NCBI RefSeq assembly: GCF_021173085.1 | Contig: NZ_CP076412.1 | Coordinates: 682,001 to 746,000 of the forward strand | Origin: Ralstonia wenshanensis | GTDB taxonomy: Bacteria > Pseudomonadota > Gammaproteobacteria > Burkholderiales > Burkholderiaceae | Length of the DNA: 64,000 nt | Direction of reading: 5' to 3' | In this document: positions 51,653 to 60,213 of the stretch, piece by piece | Position numbering within the stretch: the first letter of the stretch is position 1 | Layout: each line of letters opens with the position of its first letter | The notes under the pieces: model-generated | Seen by the model: only the letters and a program-made list of their open reading frames with translations | What the model was told of the DNA's origin: nothing | The model's database searches: none | Translations under genes and position numbers: made by a program

Positions 51653-52978
51653 TCAGGCCGCCTCCGCCTTGTTCAGCACCTGCGCTTCGGGCTTCGCGCG
51701 ACTCAGCAGCAGCAACGTCGTCACGCTCACCAGCGTCAGCAGCGCCAACGGCATCAGCGCCAGTGCATAGCTGCCGGTGGCCTGCTTGACCCAGCCGTAC
51801 ACGTTCACCATCAGGCCGCCGCCGATGAGGTTGGCAATCGCATTGATGGTGGCGAGCCCCGCAGCGGCTGCACTGTTCGAGAGCATGCCGGAGGCCAGCG
51901 CCCAGAACGGCCCCTTGAACGAATAAGCACCCACCAGCACCGCGCACAGCATCACCATGGTCGGCACGAGCGACCCGCTGAGCGACGTGCCGAACAGGCC
52001 GAGGCCGATCAGCAGCATGGGAATGGCGGTGTGCCAGCGGCGCTCCTTGAGGCGGTCCGAGCGGCGGCCCCAGAACACCATCAGCACCGATGCCACGGCA
52101 TACGGCACAGAGTTCAGCAGCCCCGTCTGCATGACGGTCAAGCCAAACGATTTGAGAAGCTGCGGCTGCCACACCGACAGCGTGCTGCCGGCGGCCGACG
52201 CACACACATCCACCAGCGCGAGGCACAGCACGTAGCGATTACAGAACAGCTTGGCCAGCGGCATCTGCGCAACCTTCTTGGGCCCACGCGCTTCACCAGC
52301 CAGCGTGTTCGTGAGCCACTGGCGCTCGTCACTCGACAGCCACTTGGCTTCTTCGGGCCGATCGGTCAGCAGGCGCAGGCACGCGATGCCGAGCAGCACC
52401 GTGGGAATGCCTTCAAGGATGAACAGCCAATGCCAACCGCGCAGGCCGGCTAACCCATCCATCTGCAGCAGCGCAGCGGAGATGGGCGAGCCGATGAAGC
52501 TCGCTGCCGGAATCGCGACCATGAACGTCGCCACGATGCGGGCACGGTGCGTTGCCGGAATCCAATACGACAGATACAGCAGCACGCCGGGAAAGAACCC
52601 GGCCTCCGCCGCGCCCAGCAGGAAGCGCAGCGCATAGAACGATGCCGGGCCTTGCACCAGTGCCGTCGCGGCCGAGATCAGCCCCCACGTGATCATGATC
52701 CGCGCAATCCAGATGCGCGCGCCGTAGCGTTGCAGCGCAAGATTGCTCGGCACCTCGAAGAAGAAGTACGACACGAAGAAAAGGCTGCTGCCAAACCCGA
52801 ACACGCGGGCCGTCAGCCCGAGGTCATGATTCATCTGCAGCGAGGCCATGCCCACGTTGCCGCGGTCGATGAAGGCCAGCAGGTAGCAGAGCATGAGAAA
52901 TGGCACGAGCCGCCAGACCACCTTGCTCAGGGTCTGCTGCTCGATATCCGTGACACCGGTACTGCCCGTCACTTGCAT
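51653..52978 (-). CDS. MFS transporter, anion:cation symporter (ACS) family
   Basis: Twelve-helix major facilitator of 441 residues: VVWRLVPFLMLCYLLAFIDR then GNVGMASLQMNHDLGLTARV is the ACS helix 1 signature, and IMITWGLISAATALVQGPAS matches helix 4. ACS permeases take up sugar acids, aromatic acids and other organic anions. ATG 52978 follows AGGAGACACAC. Its neighbours in the operon are a second ACS permease (76 bases upstream) and a Tat-exported hydrolase (2 bases downstream). Confidence 0.93.
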   Translation of the reverse strand: MQVTGSTGVTDIEQQTLSKVVWRLVPFLMLCYLLAFIDRGNVGMASLQMNHDLGLTARVFGFGSSLFFVSYFFFEVPSNLALQRYGARIWIARIMITWGLISAATALVQGPASFYALRFLLGAAEAGFFPGVLLYLSYWIPATHRARIVATFMVAIPAASFIGSPISAALLQMDGLAGLRGWHWLFILEGIPTVLLGIACLRLLTDRPEEAKWLSSDERQWLTNTLAGEARGPKKVAQMPLAKLFCNRYVLCLALVDVCASAAGSTLSVWQPQLLKSFGLTVMQTGLLNSVPYAVASVLMVFWGRRSDRLKERRWHTAIPMLLIGLGLFGTSLSGSLVPTMVMLCAVLVGAYSFKGPFWALASGMLSNSAAAAGLATINAIANLIGGGLMVNVYGWVKQATGSYALALMPLALLTLVSVTTLLLLSRAKPEAQVLNKAEAA

Positions 52979-53054
52979 GTGTGTCTCCTGGCACCGTCGC
53001 GCGCTGCGCGGCGCTGTTTGAATGTCTAGGAAAAAAGATACTGCGATCGCGCGA

Positions 53055-54425
53055 TCAGCGGGTTGTGGCTTCACCGGCATCGGCGCCCGGGTCGCCCAGC
53101 CAGGCAATCGACAGCGCTCCGATGAGCAACACAGCCGACACCGCCAGCAGCGGCGCAGTAAAGCCATGCGAGAACTGCTTGATGGCACCGATCATCGAGG
53201 GGCCGACAAAGCCGCCGAGGTTGCCCACGGAAACGATCAGCGCCAGGCCGCCCGCGGCCGCACGGCCCGTAAGGAACGTGGACGGAATCGCCCAGAACGT
53301 GGCCTGGAACGCCAGGATGCCGCTCACCGTCAGGCACAGCGCCAGCAGCTTGAGCGCCGGTGCATCCACGGCTGTGCTGGCCGCCAGCGCTGCCGCTGCA
53401 ACCACCAGCGCACCCGCCACATACGGGATGCGGTTCTGCGCCCGGTTTGCCACACGCGCCCACCAAAGCATGGCCACCGCACCCACGGCATACGGGATGG
53501 CCGTCAGCCAGCCGACCACGGTGTGCTCGACGCCAAACTGCTTGATGATCTGCGGCATCCAGAGGCCCACGCCGATGGAGCCGACGATGCCGCAGAAGTT
53601 GATGAACGCCAGCACGAAGACGCGCCAATTGGTCATGGCACCGCGCAGTGTCGCGCCGTGCTTGCTGGCGATGTCGCGTTGCTCCAGCGCCAGGCGGCGC
53701 GCAAGGACGGCCTTCTCATCGTCGGTAAGCCATGTCGCCTTCTCCGGCCGATCCGCCAGCACGAACAGGCACGCGATACCGAGCAGCACCGCCGGCAGCC
53801 CTTCGATCAGCAGCAACCATTGCCAGCTGCGCAGCCCATGCAGGCCACCGAGTTCGAGCAGCGCGCCGGAAATGGGTGAGCCGATCATGTTCGCCACCGG
53901 AATGCCGACCAGGAATGCGGCGGTCACCTTGGCCCGCCACTTGCCGGGAAACCAATGCGTGAAGTAAAGGTAGATGCCAGGCGTGAAGCCCGCTTCGGCA
54001 AGACCCAGCAGAAAGCGCGCCGCCGCAAAACTCTTGGGCCCGACCACAAACGCCGTAGCCATCGAGAAGATGCCCCACGTGATCATGATCCGCGCGATCC
54101 AGATGCGCGCCCCCACCTTCTGCATGATGAGGTTGCTCGGGATCTCGAACAGGAAATACCCGATGAAGAACAGCCCTGCGCCGAACCCGAACTGTTCGGC
54201 GGTGAGGCCAATGTCCTTGTTCATGGTGAGCGCGGCAAACCCCACGTTGGTGCGATCAAGATAGCTGATCACATAGCAGGCAAAGATGAACGGCAGGATG
54301 CGGCGGAACGCCTTGGCCAGCGTGCGTTCGCTCGCCTGGTAGTCCGCATCGGGCAGCGTGGCGGCGGAGCGCACATCCGCGCCATGCGCTGGCGTGGTGG
54401 CACTCAAGGTCTGGGACATTTGCAT
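53055..54425 (-). CDS. MFS transporter, anion:cation symporter (ACS) family
   Basis: Twelve-helix major facilitator of 456 residues with ACS signature RRILPFIFACYVISYLDRTN then VGFAALTMNKDIGLTAEQFG. It is similar to, but not a close duplicate of, the next ACS permease in the operon, so the two may carry different substrates. ATG 54425 is chosen because GGAGGAGACC is at the right distance; the frame is open far upstream across the next gene. It lies 56 bases after the SMP-30 gene. Confidence 0.93.
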   Translation of the reverse strand: MQMSQTLSATTPAHGADVRSAATLPDADYQASERTLAKAFRRILPFIFACYVISYLDRTNVGFAALTMNKDIGLTAEQFGFGAGLFFIGYFLFEIPSNLIMQKVGARIWIARIMITWGIFSMATAFVVGPKSFAAARFLLGLAEAGFTPGIYLYFTHWFPGKWRAKVTAAFLVGIPVANMIGSPISGALLELGGLHGLRSWQWLLLIEGLPAVLLGIACLFVLADRPEKATWLTDDEKAVLARRLALEQRDIASKHGATLRGAMTNWRVFVLAFINFCGIVGSIGVGLWMPQIIKQFGVEHTVVGWLTAIPYAVGAVAMLWWARVANRAQNRIPYVAGALVVAAAALAASTAVDAPALKLLALCLTVSGILAFQATFWAIPSTFLTGRAAAGGLALIVSVGNLGGFVGPSMIGAIKQFSHGFTAPLLAVSAVLLIGALSIAWLGDPGADAGEATTR

Positions 54426-54481
54426 GGTCTCCTCCATCGCGCTTCTATGAGCGCTAGGGGTTGTGTATCGATGATCTGTGG

Positions 54482-55438
54482 CTAGGGCGTGGCTTTTGTC
54501 TGCTGTGCCCGATGCGGCTGCGGGCCGGCGATGTCCATCTCTGTCTTGAGCACCGTGCCGGACACCGATTCGGTCATGAACAGCGTCTTCATTTCGGGGC
54601 CACCGAAGCACAGGTTCGTGAGCGATGCACCTTCGGGACTGGTCACGACCACATCTGGCTCCGCGCGGTGGTTCAGCACCCAGACGCGACCGAGCCCGGG
54701 GTTGGCCACGAACAGCCGCCCCGCCGTGTCGATCGTCAAACCATCCGGGCCGCTCGGGCCGTACGACGTGAAGAACTGTCCGACCTTGCTGACGGAGCCA
54801 TCGGCCTGTAAAGGCACACGCCACACGCAGTTGCCGCGCGTCATGGCGACGTACAGCACCTTCTCGTCGGGCGACAGCACAAGCCCGTTGGGACTGGGGC
54901 AATTGCCGAGCAGCATGTCGAGCCTGCCTTGCGGCGAGAGCCGATAGACGCGCCCTGTCGGGTCTTGCAGCCCGGTCTGGCCCTGATCGGTGAAGTACAG
55001 GTTGCCGAGCGAATCGAACGTCAGGTCGTTCACGCCCTTGAAGCGCTCCGAGTTGCGGCGCTCCAGATACGGCGTGACTTCGCCGCGCTTGATGTCGAGC
55101 AGCATCAGCCCGTTGCGGTAGTCGGTGATGAGCAGGTGCGCATCGTCGACGAACTTCATGCCGTTGGGCTCGCCGTCGTATTCGGTCACCAGTTCCCAAT
55201 CGCCTGCCATCGAGATGCGGAAGACGCGGCCGTGCGGGATATCGGTCACGTACAGATGACCGTGACCGCGGCCGTCCGGACACCACACCGGTCCTTCGAG
55301 AAAGGAATCGGTGGCTTGCCCCCCGCGATTGGCGCGTGCCCATTCCGTCTGGACATCGGGCTTGCGAAACTTGGCCGGCATGCGCGTGAAGACTTCAGCT
55401 TCACGCACCACGGGTGGCGAGAGCAGGAACATGGACAT
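54482..55438 (-). CDS. SMP-30/gluconolactonase family lactonase
   Basis: Six-bladed beta-propeller hydrolase of 318 residues that opens sugar lactones with a bound divalent metal. Family blocks: FLEGPVWCPDGRGHGHLYVT, with the Glu metal ligand and GPxW motif, GVNDLTFDSLGNLYFTDQGQ, SPNGLVLSPDEKVLYVAMTR, and DGLTIDTAGRLFVANPG. The ATG at 55438 shares one base with the stop of the dehydrogenase gene (TGATG); GTG 55441 is also possible. No signal peptide is seen, so the enzyme is probably cytoplasmic. It would hydrolyse a lactone made by or fed to the dehydrogenase. Confidence 0.9.
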   Translation of the reverse strand: MSMFLLSPPVVREAEVFTRMPAKFRKPDVQTEWARANRGGQATDSFLEGPVWCPDGRGHGHLYVTDIPHGRVFRISMAGDWELVTEYDGEPNGMKFVDDAHLLITDYRNGLMLLDIKRGEVTPYLERRNSERFKGVNDLTFDSLGNLYFTDQGQTGLQDPTGRVYRLSPQGRLDMLLGNCPSPNGLVLSPDEKVLYVAMTRGNCVWRVPLQADGSVSKVGQFFTSYGPSGPDGLTIDTAGRLFVANPGLGRVWVLNHRAEPDVVVTSPEGASLTNLCFGGPEMKTLFMTESVSGTVLKTEMDIAGPQPHRAQQTKATP

Positions 55439-56388
55439 CACGCCGCCGTGCGGGCACGTTCCTCGATCACTTCGAGCACATTGGCCGCCGCGCCCTTGCC
55501 CATGTTCACGTAGGCCGCGTCGCTCACGCCGCCGATGTGCGGCGACAGGATGATGTTCGCAACGCCCTGGAACAGATGCGGCGTGGTCATCGGCTCGACG
55601 TCAAAACTGTCGAGCCCTGCTGCACGGAGCCGGCCGCTCGCCAGCGCTTTCACCAGCGCTGGTTCGTCGATGAGGCCGCCGCGCGCCGTGTTGACCAGAA
55701 TCGCACCGGGCTTGAAGCAGTTGAACGCGTCACGGTTCAGCATCTTGCGGTTCTCGGCCGTCAACGGGCAGTGCAGCGACACCACATCGGACTGTGCGTA
55801 CAACTCGCCCAGGCTCACCAGCTTGACGCCTGCAGGCGCCTCCTTGGCGTACGGGTCGAATGCGACAACGTGCATACCGAACGCCAGCCCGATCGCGGCG
55901 GCCCGGCGCCCGATCGCGCCCAAGCCGACCAAGCCAAGCGTGCGGCCATCCAGCTCGACCGACTTGTGCGTCGCTTTATCCCAATGCCCGGCATGCATGC
56001 GCACGTCGAGATGCGGGACAGACTTCGCACACGCCAGGATCAGTGCCCACGCATGCTCGGCCACGGCGGCGGCATTGGCCCCCACTGCTGCACGCACCGC
56101 AATGCCACGCGCCGCGGCGGCGTCCTGATCGATGACGTCGATACCACTGCCATGCTTGGAGATCACCTGCAGGTTACCGGCCGCGGCATCCATGATGCGG
56201 GCGTTGATCTTGCCGTAGCGCACGATGATCGCCACCGGCTTGTGCCGTGCGCAGAGCGCGACGATGTCGTCTTCGGTGGGTTGCTTGCCGGCAAACACGA
56301 CTTCGAAATCGCCCAGCATCTCCATTGCTTGCGGCGCCAGGTCAGCCGCCGTGACGAGCAGGACAGGCTTGGTTGCAGTCGTGCTCAT
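55438..56388 (-). CDS. D-isomer-specific 2-hydroxyacid dehydrogenase family protein
   Basis: NAD(P)-dependent dehydrogenase of 316 residues. The Rossmann fingerprint LGLVGLGAIGRRAAAIGLAF is followed by an acidic residue pattern (AFDPYA) favouring NAD. Catalytic blocks: Arg in VNTARGGLIDEPALV, Glu in the following loop, and His in ILSPHIGGVSDAAY. It interconverts a 2-hydroxyacid and 2-ketoacid. Its ATG and the aldolase stop share one base (TAATG), and its stop overlaps the SMP-30 start, so translation of all three is coupled. Confidence 0.93.
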   Translation of the reverse strand: MSTTATKPVLLVTAADLAPQAMEMLGDFEVVFAGKQPTEDDIVALCARHKPVAIIVRYGKINARIMDAAAGNLQVISKHGSGIDVIDQDAAAARGIAVRAAVGANAAAVAEHAWALILACAKSVPHLDVRMHAGHWDKATHKSVELDGRTLGLVGLGAIGRRAAAIGLAFGMHVVAFDPYAKEAPAGVKLVSLGELYAQSDVVSLHCPLTAENRKMLNRDAFNCFKPGAILVNTARGGLIDEPALVKALASGRLRAAGLDSFDVEPMTTPHLFQGVANIILSPHIGGVSDAAYVNMGKGAAANVLEVIEERARTAA

Positions 56389-57086
56389 TACAGTGCCTCA
56401 CCTTCAGCCAGCATGCCCGCGGCGCGCAGTTCTTTCTCGAGCCAGCCCGGGCGCGTATCGCCCTTGCGGATCGCCGCAATGCGGACCGCTTCGGCGTCCA
56501 CCTTTTTCTGTGCGAGCACGAGAATGCGCTCGACGTCGGCACGCGGGATCACGACCACGCCATCTGCGTCGCCGACCACGAGGTCACCCGGGTGCACCGT
56601 TGCGCCGGCAGCCGATACCGGCAGGTTCACGCGGCCTGCCACGCTCTTGGTCGGGCCGCAGGGGTTCAAGCCGGCAGAAAAGATCGGGAACGTGCCGTGC
56701 GCCAGTTCGTGCGAATCGCGCACCGCCCCATCGATGACAAACCCAGCGATGCCGGTTGCCTGCGCCTGCGTGGCCATGATTTCGCCGATCAGCGCGCAAC
56801 TCTGGTCACCCTTGCCGTCCACCACGATCACATCGCCGGGCTTGGCGACCGCCAGCGCGGCATGGATGGCGAGGTTGTCGCCGGGGCGAACCTCCACCGT
56901 TACGGCCGGCCCGGCCACCTTCATGGTCGGCGCGAGCGGTTTGACGCGACAGTTCAAGGTGCCGCGGCGGCCGGCAACGTCGGCCAGGATGGCGGCCTGA
57001 AAAAGGGCAGCCGCCTTGACCAGCGCGGGCGAAACGCGTTCGATATCGCGAACGATGGCGGAAGTGTTGTGCGAAAGGGTACTCAT
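56388..57086 (-). CDS. RraA-like 4-hydroxy-4-methyl-2-oxoglutarate aldolase/oxaloacetate decarboxylase family
   Basis: Class II pyruvate aldolase relative of 232 residues. The family pattern VIDGAVRDSHELAHGTFPIF carries the Arg-Asp substrate/metal pair, and VHPGDLVVGDADGVVVIPRA is the glycine-rich C-terminal signature. Such enzymes cleave 4-hydroxy-4-methyl-2-oxoglutarate or 4-carboxy-4-hydroxy-2-oxoadipate to pyruvate, or decarboxylate oxaloacetate. It is the first gene of the leftward six-gene operon, opposite the IclR regulator, and points to a pathway ending in pyruvate. Confidence 0.9.
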   Translation of the reverse strand: MSTLSHNTSAIVRDIERVSPALVKAAALFQAAILADVAGRRGTLNCRVKPLAPTMKVAGPAVTVEVRPGDNLAIHAALAVAKPGDVIVVDGKGDQSCALIGEIMATQAQATGIAGFVIDGAVRDSHELAHGTFPIFSAGLNPCGPTKSVAGRVNLPVSAAGATVHPGDLVVGDADGVVVIPRADVERILVLAQKKVDAEAVRIAAIRKGDTRPGWLEKELRAAGMLAEGEAL

Positions 57087-57255
57087 GAAAAACCTGCCTC
57101 AGACTGTGATGTTGTACTGTGTAAAACACTGGTGTACTCAGTGAAATCACTATAGCCACGGCAGGCGGGTCGATCCACTAGCGTTTACCCTTCCGTCAGA
57201 TACAACGGCGTTGTACATAGTACAATCTCGCCATTCGGAGTTCGGGGATTCGGAA
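57087..57255. promoter_or_regulatory. Divergent promoter region with overlapping palindromes (IclR operator candidates)
   Basis: Two overlapping perfect palindromes, TACAAC-GGC-GTTGTA at 57201-57215 and TTGTAC-ATA-GTACAA at 57211-57225, share the GTTGTA/TTGTAC core. A looser GTGT-AAA-ACAC element with flanking GTAC lies at 57115-57135 nearer the aldolase gene. IclR proteins bind such palindromes; these sit 30-55 bases before the IclR start and about 115-140 before the aldolase start. Confidence 0.65.
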
Positions 57256-57966
57256 ATGGGAAATGACGGCGTTGCCGCAGTGGAAAAGGCGCTGGCCTTG
57301 CTGGATTGCTTCAAGCCAGGGGCGGAAGCCCTGTCACTCGCGGCCTTGGCGCAAGCGTCGGGCATGCACAAGACCACGGTGTATCGGCTGATGAACTCGC
57401 TGGAGCGTATGAGCTATGTCACGCGCTCCGAGTCCGGCGCGTACTCGCTCGGGCCGCGCCTGCTGTATCTCGGCAAGCTGTACGAGCAGTCGTTCCACTT
57501 GTCGTCCGTGGTGGAGCCGGTGCTGCACGCGCTGGCGGCGGCCACGCGAGAGAGCGCATCGTACTACGTCGTCGATCACGGCCGACGGCTGTGCCTGTTC
57601 CGCGCCGAGCCGTCCGAGGGCCTGCGCGAGACCCGCCTGCCTGGCACGTCGCTGCCGCTGGACGACACGGCCATCAGCCACGTGCTGCGTTATTGGGGGC
57701 TGGGTGAAGCGTTGTATGACGGCGTGCCCGAATTACCGCTGTTCACCTCCGGCGCGCGCGATCAGCACACGGCGGCGTTTGCCACGCCCATCTTCGGTTC
57801 CGGCGACAAGTTCATGGCTGCGCTGACGCTGTCGGGCGCAGCCTCCCGGCTGGAAGCGGCGCGCACCGCTGGGGATGTCGTCGCCAAGCAGTTGCAGGCG
57901 GCGTCCGAGCTGTCGCGCAAGCTCGGCGCAAGTGCGGCGTTGTGCGAACGCTTCTACGGTGTTTGA
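57256..57966 (+). CDS. IclR family transcriptional regulator
   Basis: Regulator of 236 residues. The N-terminal winged helix (residues ~5-65) is VEKALALLDCFKPGAEALSL then ALAQASGMHKTTVYRLMNSL; the C-terminal GAF-like effector domain (~80-235) contains SASYYVVDHGRRLCLFRAEP and TAAFATPIFGSGDKFMAALT. ATG 57256 follows GGAA; an upstream TTG at 57211 falls inside the palindromes. Divergent from the six-gene operon beginning with the RraA-like aldolase, which it most likely controls. Its last 13 bases overlap the convergent fluoride antiporter gene. Confidence 0.92.
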   Translation: MGNDGVAAVEKALALLDCFKPGAEALSLAALAQASGMHKTTVYRLMNSLERMSYVTRSESGAYSLGPRLLYLGKLYEQSFHLSSVVEPVLHALAAATRESASYYVVDHGRRLCLFRAEPSEGLRETRLPGTSLPLDDTAISHVLRYWGLGEALYDGVPELPLFTSGARDQHTAAFATPIFGSGDKFMAALTLSGAASRLEAARTAGDVVAKQLQAASELSRKLGASAALCERFYGV

Positions 57967-59213
57967 TGTGAAGGCGCTGCCTCGGTAGGACGCTTTGCAT
58001 GGCCAATGCGCTGCGCATGATAGATGCCGGTGTGGCCTGAGAAGAGATAGCTCACCACACACGCGATGCCGGCAAATGTGCCGACTTCGGGGCCGAAGAG
58101 CTCCATCGCCATCAAGGTCGACGCGATGGGCGTATTGGCGGCACCCGCAAACACCGCAACGAACCCAAGGCCGGCCAGCAGCGGAAACGGCAGCGGCAGC
58201 ACATAACCCAACGCATTGCCCAACGTGGCACCGATGTAGAACAGCGGCGTGACTTCGCCACCCTTGAAACCCGAGGCCAGCGTCACGATGGTGAAGGCCG
58301 CCTTGCCGGCAAAGTCGTAGGCCGGAAGCGGGTTGTGGAACGCATCCACGATGACGGGAATGCCGAGGCCCAGGTATTTGTCTGTACCGAGCACCAAGGT
58401 CGCAGCCACGACCACGCTGCCGCCCAGCACGGGGCGCAGCGGGCCAAACGCAATGTGATGCTTCAACAGGCGGCCAAGCCGATGCGTGAGCGCCGCGAAC
58501 GTCATCCCCGTCAGACCGAAGATGATGCCGGCCACCACAACCAGCCCAATGGCGATTGGCGTGAGATGCGGCACAAACGGAATCGCGTACGGCGTGTGGT
58601 GTACGCCCAGCAGCGGCGGCACCAAGTCGCCCACAATGGCCGCGATAAAACACGGCAGGATCGCGTCATAACGCAGACGCCCGATCGCAAGCACCTCCAG
58701 CCCGAACACAGCACCAGCCAGCGGCGTGCCGAACACCGATGCGAAACCGGCGCTGATGCCCGCCATCAGCAAGATGCGCCGGTCCGCCGGCGCCAGCGAG
58801 AACAAGCGCGTCAGGTAGTCCGCAAAGCTGCCGCCCATCTGGACAGCCGTGCCTTCACGCCCCGCTGAACCACCGAAGATGTGGGTGACGACGGTGCCCA
58901 GCAGGATGAGCGGCGCCATACGCTTGGGCACGACCCGCTTGGGGTCGTGGATCTCGTCGATCAGCAGATTGTTGCCGCCTTCCACCGAGCGCCCCGTGTA
59001 GTGATAGAGCAACCCAACGGCAAGCCCCGCCACGGGCAGGAACCATAGCAGCCACGGGTGGGCGGTGCGCGTGTTGGTCGCCCAATCGAGCGCCAGCAGC
59101 AGCACCGCAGAGCCTAAGCCGGCGAGCATGCCGACGAGCGAGCCCAGCGAGAGCCAGCGCAGCAGATACCCGAACATGAGCATCGGCTCGGAGCGTGTAA
59201 GCGTTTTCTTCAT
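57954..59213 (-). CDS. CLC-F type fluoride/proton antiporter (EriC-like chloride channel family)
   Basis: Inner-membrane CLC-fold protein of 419 residues with about 10-12 helices. The fluoride-specific clade pattern is visible: GGNNLLIDEIHDP at 79-91 replaces the Cl-selective GSGIP region, and GREGTAVQMGGS at 118-129 carries the gating Glu (GREGT, not GREGP). FGTPLAGAVFGLEV and FAGAANTPIASTLMAMELFG follow. CLC-F proteins expel fluoride. The annotation is reinforced by a fluoride riboswitch-like leader at 59294-59359 on the same strand. ATG 59213 is chosen; the Shine-Dalgarno is weak. The 3' end overlaps the convergent IclR gene. Confidence 0.93.
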   Translation of the reverse strand: MKKTLTRSEPMLMFGYLLRWLSLGSLVGMLAGLGSAVLLLALDWATNTRTAHPWLLWFLPVAGLAVGLLYHYTGRSVEGGNNLLIDEIHDPKRVVPKRMAPLILLGTVVTHIFGGSAGREGTAVQMGGSFADYLTRLFSLAPADRRILLMAGISAGFASVFGTPLAGAVFGLEVLAIGRLRYDAILPCFIAAIVGDLVPPLLGVHHTPYAIPFVPHLTPIAIGLVVVAGIIFGLTGMTFAALTHRLGRLLKHHIAFGPLRPVLGGSVVVAATLVLGTDKYLGLGIPVIVDAFHNPLPAYDFAGKAAFTIVTLASGFKGGEVTPLFYIGATLGNALGYVLPLPFPLLAGLGFVAVFAGAANTPIASTLMAMELFGPEVGTFAGIACVVSYLFSGHTGIYHAQRIGHAKRPTEAAPSHQTP

Positions 59214-59268
59214 GATGACCAGATTCGAAGAACTCAAACCTGAGCGACAGAACGTCGTTTGGGCGTGT

Positions 59269-59302
59269 GCCTACAACTTCCTTCGTTCAGGAACTTGTAG
59301 GC
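59269..59302 (-). promoter_or_regulatory. Hairpin overlapping the riboswitch 3' end (expression platform candidate)
   Basis: In RNA sense the arms GCCTACAAGTTCC and GGAAGTTGTAGGC pair over 13 positions with one mismatch around an 8-base loop. The 5' arm contains the GCC...UAC strand of the aptamer pseudoknot, so forming this hairpin would break the fluoride-bound fold. No U-tract follows, so it is not a standard terminator; it may act with Rho, an RNase or on translation. Confidence 0.65.
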
Positions 59303-59359
59303 ATCATCAGCCGGTTTCGTGATCCGCAGACCGGCGGTTAAGGGAGGAATGCCATCTCC
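59294..59359 (-). ncRNA. Fluoride riboswitch (crcB motif) in the leader of the CLC-F gene
   Basis: In RNA sense the segment begins GGAGATGGCATTCCTCC, continues with TTAACCGCC and a GC stem closed by a loop, then GGCTGATGATGCCTAC. These match the crcB-motif aptamer: GG-x-GAUG stem loop, AAC-x-GCC junction, and the final GGCUGAUG-x-GCC-x-UAC. The GGCAUU loop can pair with GAUGCC to give the required pseudoknot. It lies about 80 bases before the antiporter ATG. The aptamer binds a fluoride ion held by Mg2+ and normally turns on fluoride exporters. Confidence 0.9.
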
Positions 59360-59440
59360 ACAAGGTTGCGCATTGTGCCTGAAGGCGGCCTACGGGCACA
59401 AGCCGATCTGGCCTCGCGTGGTGTGCTGCCCACTGTCGCC

Positions 59441-60175
59441 TTACGGCTTGGCAAGCATCTCCTCGATGGCATGCTCGAACACACTCAGACCTTGCGCGCC
59501 AACGATCAGGCGGCCCTGCACCATGCCATCCACCACCCTGCCGACCACAAACGACGGGGTGCCGGAAATGCCCACGGAATGCGCGTACTGGCTATCCGCA
59601 TTGATCTCAGGAAGATACTTGTTGTCCGCCATGCACTTCTGATACTGGCCGGCGTCGAGCCCCAGGTCTTGGGCGTATGAGGCCAGTGCAGCGGTGTCGA
59701 TCCGGCTCTGGTTCTTGAACACCAGATCCTTCATTTCCCAATACTTGTTCTGATCGCCCGCGCAGCGCACCGACTGCGCCGCGTTGATCGCGAAGGGATG
59801 GAAGTCGAGCGGGACGTCTCGCAAGACGTAACGCATCTTGCCCGTATCGATGTATTTCTTCTTGAGTTCGGGAAACGTAGTGGCTTCAAAGCGCGCGCAG
59901 TACGGGCACTGGAAATCGGTAAAGGCGACCAACGTGATCGGCGCATTCGCCTTGCCCAACACATGCGTTGCCGGCGCCTTGACGGACAGCGTGCGTGCCG
60001 GCGCGGCATTGCCCGGCGCAGCGGGCGCCGCCTGCCGCGTCAGCAGCTGGTGGATCTCGCGCAACTCCTTGAGAATGGCCTCGCCTTGTTGCTGGGTCAT
60101 GGGCCCGTCGGCATAGGCCGCGCACGAGAGGAGCGCGCTGGCGGCGCAGACGAGGATGGCTGACCAGAACTTCAT
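59441..60175 (-). CDS. DsbA-like periplasmic thiol:disulfide oxidoreductase
   Basis: Exported protein of 244 residues. Signal peptide (MKFWSAILVCAASALLSCAA), a short helical region with Gln-rich start (~25-50), then a thioredoxin fold with helical insertion. The active site is CPYC at 90-93 (FTDFQCPYCARFEATTFPEL), and the cis-Pro loop is GISGTPSFVVG near residue 210. PYC resembles DsbG/ScsC-type or Wolbachia-like DsbA enzymes. It begins 38 bases downstream of a 29-cysteine lipoprotein gene in the same direction, and may serve to form or correct that protein's disulfides. AAGGAACGAC precedes ATG 60175. Confidence 0.9.
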   Translation of the reverse strand: MKFWSAILVCAASALLSCAAYADGPMTQQQGEAILKELREIHQLLTRQAAPAAPGNAAPARTLSVKAPATHVLGKANAPITLVAFTDFQCPYCARFEATTFPELKKKYIDTGKMRYVLRDVPLDFHPFAINAAQSVRCAGDQNKYWEMKDLVFKNQSRIDTAALASYAQDLGLDAGQYQKCMADNKYLPEINADSQYAHSVGISGTPSFVVGRVVDGMVQGRLIVGAQGLSVFEHAIEEMLAKP

Positions 60176-60213
60176 GTCGTTCCTTGCATGGAGATGGATG
60201 GAGAACTCGCGGG

